Positions 1 through 4,233 of a stretch of DNA of 5,464 bases are shown here, one piece after another. Position numbers and translations under genes: made by a program. The number at the start of each line of letters is the position of its first letter. The first letter of the stretch is position 1. Source of the DNA: JBGSWL01 sp041752455 (lineage in GTDB: Bacteria > Pseudomonadota > Alphaproteobacteria > Rhizobiales > Rhizobiaceae); assembly GCA_041752455.1 (NCBI GenBank), contig JBGSWL010000038.1, positions 1-5,464 of the forward strand, given 5' to 3'. Under the pieces are notes generated by a model. It saw nothing but the letters and a program-made list of their open reading frames with translations. It was not told where the DNA came from and did no database searches.

Positions 1-1152
1 GGCAAGACCACCACGACGCGTCTGACGGCTGCCATCCTTGAAGCTGCCGGTCATCGGGTCGCGGTCGCCACCACGGACGGCGTCACCGTTGGCGGCACGA
101 TCATCGGGATTGGCGACTTTGCAGGCCATACCGGCCACAAGATCGCCTTGGCGGACCGCTCGGCCACGGCGGCTGTGCTGGAAACCGCCCGTGGCGGCAT
201 CCTCCGGTGGGGATTTTTCATCCGGCCGGTCACAGCTTCCGCGCTTCTCAATGTCGGGCAAGACCACATCGGCATCGATGGCATTGAAACCGTCGAGGCG
301 ATGGCCGCGATCAAGCGGCGCGTCACCGATGCCGGGCGCCACGTCGTGCTCAGCGCCGACAATCCGCAAACCCTGGCCTTGGTGCCGCGCTACGGCGCAA
401 GGCGCGTTACTCTCGTCTCGCTTGAGGGAAGGTCGCCCGTGGTTGCCTCGCACCTTGCGGCGCAGGGAAAGGTTATCGCCCGCGATGATGACGCCATGGC
501 GATGGTCCTGCTGCAGCCGGGCAAGGCACCAACCACAATCATGGCTTTTGCCGACATTCCGGTGACGCTTGCCGGTGTTTCGGATGCGTACTCGACCAAC
601 GCCATGGTGGCCGCAGGGCTGGGGCTTGCGCTTGGCGCCGATCTGCCGGCGATACGTGCAGGTCTTTCCGGGTTTGAAAGCACGGTCAGCACCAACCCGG
701 GACGGTTCAATCGCCTTCCCGGCTACCCGTTCGATCTGGTGTGCGACCGCTCCATGAACCCGCACGCCATTGCGAGCCTCGGAGAATTGCTCAGGCGTGT
801 GGCCCCGTCACGGCGCCGCATTCTCTGCTTTTCAATGCCCGGCAATCGCGCACGCGCCCAGTATGATGAAGTGCCGAGGCTTGTTGCCGAGCATTTCGAC
901 CACTTCGTCATTTATGAAATGGCGCATTACCGGCGCGGCTTGCCGGAAGGCGAAATCACCCGGCGCCTGCAGGTGGGACTTGTCGCCGCCGGCAAGGCCG
1001 ACGCGCAGATCAGCGCCCACGTCGACCGGGAAACCGCTCTGGCTGCTGTCGCCAAAACGGTCGCGCCGGATGATTTCGTTTTGCTGATTGCTGATCTGCC
1101 CGATGACCTGCCAGCCATCGAAGCGGCGTTTGCGCAGTGGAAAACGCAATAA
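1..1152 (+). CDS. Cyanophycin synthetase-like Mur ligase family protein (5' partial)
   Basis: The reading frame is open from base 1 and ends at TAA 1150-1152, giving 383 visible residues. It opens on the P-loop (GKTTTTRL), the ATP-binding loop of Mur ligases; the GTN normally before it lies outside the window. Further marks of the cyanophycin synthetase (CphA) Mur-like half follow in order: TTDGV-x-VGG near residues 29-37, LETARGGILR at 60-69, NVGQDHIGIDG at 84-94, NPGRFN at 232-237, and a C-terminal part with RRGLPEGEI near 311-319. CphA polymerises aspartate and arginine with ATP into the storage polymer cyanophycin; the Mur-like half adds one of the two amino acids. About 380 residues after the P-loop is what a full CphA has, so the C-terminus looks complete. 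The N-terminal ATP-grasp half cannot be seen, so a stand-alone Mur-ligase paralogue is possible. The usual Mur DYAHNP motif reads DRSMNP here (residues 249-254), which suggests a divergent subfamily. Confidence 0.85.
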   Translation, partial: GKTTTTRLTAAILEAAGHRVAVATTDGVTVGGTIIGIGDFAGHTGHKIALADRSATAAVLETARGGILRWGFFIRPVTASALLNVGQDHIGIDGIETVEAMAAIKRRVTDAGRHVVLSADNPQTLALVPRYGARRVTLVSLEGRSPVVASHLAAQGKVIARDDDAMAMVLLQPGKAPTTIMAFADIPVTLAGVSDAYSTNAMVAAGLGLALGADLPAIRAGLSGFESTVSTNPGRFNRLPGYPFDLVCDRSMNPHAIASLGELLRRVAPSRRRILCFSMPGNRARAQYDEVPRLVAEHFDHFVIYEMAHYRRGLPEGEITRRLQVGLVAAGKADAQISAHVDRETALAAVAKTVAPDDFVLLIADLPDDLPAIEAAFAQWKTQ

Positions 1153-1220
1153 TGTTGCCGTCTCGCCATTTCATTCGACTTCATTTATATAAAGATCAGA
1201 TCGTAACCGGCGCACGCACC

Positions 1221-1463
1221 ATGGCCTTGATGAAAACGATTCTGGCGAACCTGTCTTGGCCACTGGTCATCCTTGCCTGTGTGGCGCTGGGGCTGGCGCC
1301 ATTCGTGCCGGAGCCGCACATTGTTGAAAAGCTGAGGATGCTGGCATCGGGAACGCTGGTGCGCCCGATCGACATCTTCGACCTCTTGATGCATGGCGCA
1401 CCGTTTGCCGTTGCAGGTGCAAAGTTGGCGTTATCCGGCCACCCTGGACACAAGCCGGATTAA
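1221..1463 (+). CDS. Small hydrophobic protein of the 'RND transporter'-labelled family
   Basis: This gene encodes 80 residues and ends at TAA 1461-1463. I recognise the pattern of a widespread proteobacterial small protein: a hydrophobic N-terminal stretch (about residues 8-27, SWPLVILACVALGLAP), then FVPEPHIVEKLRML, GTLVRPIDIFDLLMH and GAPF. Databases often label these 'RND transporter', but they are far too short to be RND pumps and no function is established that I know of. One membrane span is clear; the segment around FDLLMHGAPFAVAGAKLAL may be a second weak one. The frame stays open upstream to an ATG at 1137, inside the preceding gene, but those residues are polar and not family-like, so I choose ATG 1221; ATG 1230 (MKTILA) is also possible. 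No strong SD precedes either. The gene starts 68 bp after the CphA-like gene on the same strand, so it could be co-transcribed; an isolated TATATAAA at 1186-1193 could be a -10 element but has no good -35. Confidence 0.7.
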   Translation: MALMKTILANLSWPLVILACVALGLAPFVPEPHIVEKLRMLASGTLVRPIDIFDLLMHGAPFAVAGAKLALSGHPGHKPD

Positions 1464-1468
1464 ACAAT

Positions 1469-1497
1469 TTGAAATTCGGTTCGTTCAGGATTATATG
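1469..1497 (+). promoter_or_regulatory. Predicted sigma-70-type promoter
   Basis: TTGAAA (1469-1474) and TATATG (1492-1497) are separated by exactly 17 bp, close to the housekeeping consensus. Transcription would start near 1503-1505, just before or within the SD-like GAAGGAG at 1504-1510. The promoter begins directly after the stop of the small hydrophobic gene and reads toward the nine-codon ORF at 1518. It is predicted by eye only. Confidence 0.45.
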
Positions 1498-1517
1498 CAA
1501 AGCGAAGGAGAATAGTG

Positions 1518-1547
1518 ATGCGCGGACCAATTCGCCCTCTTATCTGA
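1518..1547 (+). pseudogene. Nine-codon ORF; possible 5' remnant of an interrupted gene
   Basis: ATG 1518 is preceded by a strong SD (GAAGGAG, 1504-1510, 7 nt spacing) and a promoter-like sequence, but the frame reads only MRGPIRPLI before TGA at 1545-1547. The stop lies inside the first copy of the 26-bp tandem repeat. The combination of promoter, SD and start without a gene body fits a gene start whose remainder was replaced when the AT-rich segment to its right arrived. Alternatives are a genuine leader peptide or uORF, or chance. No continuation of the frame can be recognised downstream, where all genes run on the minus strand until 3518. Confidence 0.3.
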
Positions 1548-1588
1548 GTTCAGACAGCCGGGCTCTTATCTGAGTTCAGACAGCCGGG
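1537..1588. repeat. Perfect 26-bp tandem duplication, each copy with a 12-bp dyad
   Basis: Bases 1537-1562 and 1563-1588 are identical, head to tail with no spacer. Each copy contains the interrupted palindrome TCTGA-GT-TCAGA (1543-1554 and 1569-1580). A second small dyad, AGCC-G-GGCT (1556-1564), straddles the junction of the copies. The right copy contains the last codons and stop (TGA, complement of 1576-1578) of the minus-strand orphan gene, so the duplication copies the 3' end of that gene. It could be a slippage or recombination product, a pair of regulator sites, or a junction scar of the neighbouring AT-rich segment. There are only two copies and no spacers, so it is not a CRISPR. Confidence 0.9.
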
Positions 1589-2175
1589 TTTGACTTCATG
1601 CCGATTTGCGCCAAGTCCGTGGCATGTTTGACTCGAAGTTCCTTCGAAAGTTTCATGTGAAATTCGGCGCTGCTTCTCATCAGAGCAACCATCGCGTCGT
1701 TTGCATCCCTTATAGAGGCTTCTTTTTGGTGGATATCCAACTGGAGCCAGTCGGTTGATCCAATAAACCCGATCAAGGTCGCAGCGTTGCTATCATCATA
1801 ATGATAGCGGGTACCCGCCTTGACCAGATCTCCCGGTATACCCGACATGTCGCTCATCAATTTTTCAATGGCCTTTGCACTGGAGCGAAAATTGACCGAA
1901 TAGGGTCGATACTTGTCGTTATTCCGGATTTTTGTCTGCAAGGCTTCGAAATTGAATCCTTTGTCCCACTGCACACAGTCCAAGTTTATCAGGCGACTCT
2001 CCTCCCAAAGCGCAAACAAGACGTGTCTGTTGGAAGCCCTTCGGCGCCTCAAGTAGTCGTTGTAAGCAAAAAGGGCCGCAATCGAAGCTGCAAGAACTGG
2101 AGCAAGGGATCTTGCAAAGTCAGCCCACCAGTTGACGTCGCTCGCAAAATGCAAGGAAAAACCAAGAACACTCAC
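1576..2175 (-). CDS. Orphan single-span membrane protein, function unknown
   Basis: I do not recognise this 199-residue protein. The start is GTG (complement of 2173-2175) with a GGAG SD 8 nt upstream. Residues about 18-38 (DFARSLAPVLAASIAALFAY) form one hydrophobic span, followed by RRRR at 43-46. By the positive-inside rule the remaining 150 residues should be cytoplasmic and the protein anchored by its N-terminus. The cytoplasmic part is mixed alpha-helical in appearance: a tryptophan-rich WEESRLINLDCVQW segment at 57-70, a charged middle, and a helical C-terminal half from about 148 (HQKEASIRDANDAM onward). No catalytic or metal motif is evident. Base composition differs from the neighbours: 27 of 60 bases are G or C in 1621-1680, against 41 of 60 in 4861-4920 within smc. 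It has its own promoter candidate and lies downstream of ung on the same strand, 70 bp away. The composition and isolated position suggest recent horizontal acquisition. Confidence 0.65.
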   Translation of the reverse strand: MSVLGFSLHFASDVNWWADFARSLAPVLAASIAALFAYNDYLRRRRASNRHVLFALWEESRLINLDCVQWDKGFNFEALQTKIRNNDKYRPYSVNFRSSAKAIEKLMSDMSGIPGDLVKAGTRYHYDDSNAATLIGFIGSTDWLQLDIHQKEASIRDANDAMVALMRSSAEFHMKLSKELRVKHATDLAQIGMKSNPAV

Positions 2176-2183
2176 TGCGCAAA

Positions 2184-2187
2184 CTCC
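2184..2187 (-). promoter_or_regulatory. SD that fixes the GTG start of the orphan gene
   Basis: The minus strand reads GGAG, then 8 nt, then GTG AGT GTT. No in-frame ATG with comparable spacing lies upstream, so this SD supports the GTG as the true start. Confidence 0.5.
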
Positions 2188-2211
2188 ACTGCAAGGTAAC
2201 TCCGCAGCGTT

Positions 2212-2240
2212 ATCATAAATTTAAATATATTTCAGAGCAA
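2212..2240 (-). promoter_or_regulatory. Predicted sigma-70-type promoter of the orphan gene
   Basis: On the minus strand, TTGCTC (complement of 2235-2240) and TATGAT (complement of 2212-2217) are separated by 17 bp of very AT-rich DNA containing the palindrome AAATATATTT. The -10 matches TATAAT at five of six positions; the -35 is weak. Transcription would start about 2205, leaving a leader of roughly 30 nt with the GGAG SD. This suggests the orphan gene can be expressed independently of the ung operon. No GC-rich hairpin with a U-tract lies between ung and this promoter, so read-through from ung is also possible. Confidence 0.45.
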
Positions 2241-2245
2241 TGATC

Positions 2246-2977
2246 TCAAGTAGAAGAAAAAGCTGAATTATCGCATGGCGGCACCCGCCAGTCGATCGCG
2301 CCGCGGCCATGGCTTTCAAGAAACGCATTCGCCTTGGAAAACGGCCGCGAGCCGAAAAATCCGTTGTGTGCTGAAAGCGGCGAGGGGTGCACCGACCGCA
2401 GCACCAGATGGCGTGTGGTATCGACAAATGCCGCCTTCTTCTGAGCGTAGGCGCCCCACAGGATGAAGACGACAGGCTCGCGTCGTTCGTTGACGCGGGC
2501 GATCACCGCATCGGTGAACCGCTCCCAGCCCTTGCCTTGGTGGGAAGCGGCAAGCCCGGCCTCCACGGTCAGGACTGAGTTCAGCAGGAGGACGCCCTGA
2601 CGCGCCCAAGCTTCCAGATGGCCATGCGTTGCGGGCGCGATGCCGAGATCAGCCTGCAGTTCCTTGTAGATGTTGACGAGTGACGGCGGCACGCGGACAT
2701 CCGGCAGCACCGAAAAGCACAGTCCATGCGCTTGGCCCGGCCCGTGATAGGGGTCCTGGCCAAGGATGACGACCTTGACCGCATCGAGCGGGGTTACATC
2801 CAGCGCGTGAAACCACTGGCTTGCCGGCGGGTAGATGCGTTTCCCCGCCGCCTTCTCGGCAACCAGGAAGGCGCGCAGCTGCGCCATCCAGTCGCTGGCA
2901 AACTCGTTGGCGAGAACATCGCGCCAACTGTCATGCAGACGCACGCGCGAGACCGGCGCGCCGCCTGCTTGGCTCAT
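2246..2977 (-). CDS. ung: Uracil-DNA glycosylase, family 1
   Basis: Ung removes uracil from DNA and starts base-excision repair in the cytoplasm. The 243-residue product carries every family-1 hallmark. GQDPYHG at 73-79 holds the water-activating Asp75. F88 (in GLCFSV) is the residue that stacks on uracil. N133 (LLNSVLTV) reads the uracil edge. HPSPLSAHNGFFG begins with catalytic His197 and contains Leu201, the residue that pushes into the DNA helix. The length is slightly above the 229 of E. coli Ung. ATG 2977 is chosen because it overlaps the stop of the upstream zinc-finger gene (ATGA, 2974-2977), typical translational coupling; the frame stays open further up to 3193, but only as a shadow of that gene. 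The family core ends around IDWRVPP (228-234). The last nine residues (CDNSAFSST) are encoded in AT-rich DNA and look like a replaced tail. Confidence 0.96.
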   Translation of the reverse strand: MSQAGGAPVSRVRLHDSWRDVLANEFASDWMAQLRAFLVAEKAAGKRIYPPASQWFHALDVTPLDAVKVVILGQDPYHGPGQAHGLCFSVLPDVRVPPSLVNIYKELQADLGIAPATHGHLEAWARQGVLLLNSVLTVEAGLAASHQGKGWERFTDAVIARVNERREPVVFILWGAYAQKKAAFVDTTRHLVLRSVHPSPLSAHNGFFGSRPFSKANAFLESHGRGAIDWRVPPCDNSAFSST

Positions 2978-3303
2978 TTTGCGCCCGGTGCGTGCGTCTT
3001 GCAGAACGGCGTATGCGGCAGGATATCGAGCCGCTCCTGCGAAATCTCGTCTCCGCAGATCACGCAGTCGCCGTAGGTATCGGCCTCGATCCGCTCCAGC
3101 GCCGCATCGATCGCGACGATCTCCTTCTGCCCGGCATTGCCGAGATCTTCCATGACTTCGTCGTCTTCGTGTTCCGCCGCCTGCTCTTCCCAATCGGGAT
3201 TGGGCGCATCGTCGAGCTCGTCGGAAATGTTTTCCAGACGCAGCATCAGGTATTTGCGGCGGGTTTCGAGCTGGGTGCGGCGTTCCTCGAGGCTTTTGGT
3301 CAT
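2974..3303 (-). CDS. DksA/TraR-family zinc-finger transcriptional regulator (short form)
   Basis: DksA/TraR proteins bind RNA polymerase through the secondary channel and retune promoters, in many cases together with ppGpp. This 109-residue member is shorter than E. coli DksA (151). It starts with a charged helix (about 3-31), has DELDDA at 28-33, matching the DxxDxA of the DksA coiled-coil tip, then an acidic linker and second helix (about 36-76). It ends in a zinc-binding module: C80-x2-C83-x17-C101-x2-H104. The fourth ligand is therefore His rather than the usual Cys, if H104 is the ligand. The start ATG (complement of 3301-3303) has a GGGAG SD 9 nt upstream. The gene is first in an operon with ung, overlapping by four bases. 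An FNR/FixK-type box lies 60 bp before the start. The family assignment is firm; target promoters and ppGpp dependence are unknown. Confidence 0.88.
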   Translation of the reverse strand: MTKSLEERRTQLETRRKYLMLRLENISDELDDAPNPDWEEQAAEHEDDEVMEDLGNAGQKEIVAIDAALERIEADTYGDCVICGDEISQERLDILPHTPFCKTHAPGAK

Positions 3304-3336
3304 GGTGGTTTTCTCCCGTCCTGTTGTTGTACGGAC

Positions 3337-3342
3337 GTTATC
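3337..3342 (-). promoter_or_regulatory. Candidate -10 element of the zinc-finger/ung operon
   Basis: The minus strand reads GATAAC, four of six matches to TATAAT. A start site near 3330 would put the FNR/FixK-type box centre at about -40, the position used by class II activators that replace a -35 element. No good -35 hexamer at 17 bp is seen, which fits an activator-dependent promoter. Confidence 0.35.
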
Positions 3343-3362
3343 GCGCCACTTGGGCGTGCCGG

Positions 3363-3376
3363 TTGATCTTCGTCAA
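3363..3376. promoter_or_regulatory. FNR/FixK-type binding box
   Basis: TTGAT-CTTC-GTCAA matches the FNR/FixK palindrome TTGAT-N4-ATCAA with one deviation in the right arm, and matches the looser TTGAY-N4-RTCAA form used for rhizobial FixK/FnrN without deviation. It lies in the divergent region, centred about 67 bp before the zinc-finger start and about 148 bp before the DsbA-family start. The spacing to the candidate -10 on the minus strand fits activation of the zinc-finger/ung operon under low oxygen. Confidence 0.5.
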
Positions 3377-3451
3377 GCGCAATGACCGCCATCTGTTCAC
3401 GCGAACGTGACCGTCTTGCGGCCAGGCTGCCATGCGCGGCGTCCTTGCGCC

Positions 3452-3481
3452 TTGCTGGTGCCGGATTCGGCCTGCTATGAA
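3452..3481 (+). promoter_or_regulatory. Weak candidate promoter of the DsbA-family gene
   Basis: TTGCTG (3452-3457) and TATGAA (3476-3481) are 18 bp apart. The match is moderate and GC-rich alphaproteobacterial promoters are hard to call by eye. Transcription would start near 3488, about 30 nt before the ATG at 3518. Confidence 0.25.
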
Positions 3482-3517
3482 AATTGACGACACCACGATC
3501 AACGGAGATTTTCGACC

Positions 3518-4180
3518 ATGGCCGACATGCTTTCCTTCAAACGCCGCGATGTCGTGGCGCTCGCCGCCGGGTTGTCTGCGGTGGCTTTTGCGCCGCTTGC
3601 CCACGCCCAGGCAGGTGCACCGGCCTCTGAAGGCGAAGTCGATATGGAAAAACTTCTGGCTGACAATGCGCTGCCGGACATGGTGCTGGGCCAGGACGAT
3701 GCGCCGGTCACCATCGTCGAATATGCGTCGATGACCTGCGGCCATTGCGCCAATTTCCACATCAACACCCTGCCGATCATCAAGGAAAAATACATCGAGA
3801 CGGGCAAGGTGCGGCTGATCCTGCGCGAGTTCCCGTTCGACCCGCGTGCTGCGGCCGCCTTCATGCTGGCGCGCTGCGCGCCAAACGGCGCATACTTTCC
3901 GATGGTGGAAGTGCTCTTCAAGCAGATGCCGACCTGGGCGCAGGCCCAGAACGCGCGCGCTCCGCTCGAAAACATCGCCAAGCTGGCCGGTTTTACACAA
4001 GAGAGCTTCACCGCCTGCTTGACCGACCAGAAGCTTCTGGATGATGTCAACAAGGTGCGTGTGCGTGCGGCCGACGAGTTCGGTGTCAATGCGACACCGA
4101 CCTTTTTCATCAACGGCAAGAAATACCCCGGAGCTCTGACGGTTGAGCAGATGTCGGCAATCATCGACCCGCTTGTCTGA
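3518..4180 (+). CDS. Exported DsbA-family thiol:disulfide oxidoreductase
   Basis: This 220-residue protein should form or rearrange disulfide bonds in exported proteins in the periplasm. The N-terminus is a signal peptide: KRRDVV at 8-13, a hydrophobic core, and a likely cut after AHA at 28-30. The twin arginine (9-10) makes Tat export possible, though the motif is not perfect. A thioredoxin fold follows: DAPVTIVEYASMTCGHC places the active site C74-G-H-C77 after the first strand, and the conserved cis-proline is P194 in TPTFFING. Two further cysteines, C120 and C167, sit in the inserted helical region and could form a structural disulfide. CGHC, rather than the CPHC of E. coli DsbA, is the protein disulfide isomerase (PDI) active-site sequence and may mean a different redox potential. 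ATG 3518 has CGGAG 10 nt upstream. It is followed 53 bp later by smc on the same strand. Confidence 0.92.
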   Translation: MADMLSFKRRDVVALAAGLSAVAFAPLAHAQAGAPASEGEVDMEKLLADNALPDMVLGQDDAPVTIVEYASMTCGHCANFHINTLPIIKEKYIETGKVRLILREFPFDPRAAAAFMLARCAPNGAYFPMVEVLFKQMPTWAQAQNARAPLENIAKLAGFTQESFTACLTDQKLLDDVNKVRVRAADEFGVNATPTFFINGKKYPGALTVEQMSAIIDPLV

Positions 4181-4192
4181 CACGTCCCGAGG

Positions 4193-4218
4193 GGCGCGGC
4201 GCTTCTGCGCCGTGCGCC
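4193..4218 (+). other. GC-rich stem-loop between the DsbA-family gene and smc
   Basis: GGCGCGGCGC (4193-4202), loop TTCT, then GCGCC-gt-GCGCC (4207-4218) can form a ten-pair stem with a two-base bulge. No T-tract follows, so it is not a standard intrinsic terminator. It starts 12 bp after the stop codon and ends 15 bp before the smc ATG, so it could attenuate, process or protect the message, or be incidental in GC-rich DNA. Confidence 0.4.
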
Positions 4219-4233
4219 TGAAAGGCGGGGCCG

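Noticed and set aside
148..1152. A start for the CphA-like gene at TTG 148
   Set aside because: The frame is open to base 1 and encodes the family P-loop there, so the gene clearly begins before the window.
1137..1220. An N-terminal extension of the small hydrophobic protein to ATG 1137
   Set aside because: It would overlap the upstream gene, and the added 28 residues are not family-like; the conserved pattern starts after ATG 1221.
1537..1588. The repeat pair as a minimal CRISPR array
   Set aside because: The two copies abut with no spacer, and no cas gene is visible.
1801..2199. A 132-codon plus-strand frame inside the orphan gene
   Set aside because: It has no SD, and the opposite frame is longer and has a promoter, SD, plausible membrane span and coherent composition.
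2246..3193. Ung extended to 315 residues at its N-terminus
   Set aside because: The added residues are an arginine-rich out-of-frame reading of the DksA-like gene. The ATGA overlap start at 2977 gives a normal family length.
3484..3502. TTGAC-N9-ATCAA just before the DsbA-family SD as a second FNR box
   Set aside because: FNR/FixK half-sites are separated by 4 bp; a 9-bp gap would not fit the dimer. It is noted only as a loose inverted repeat.
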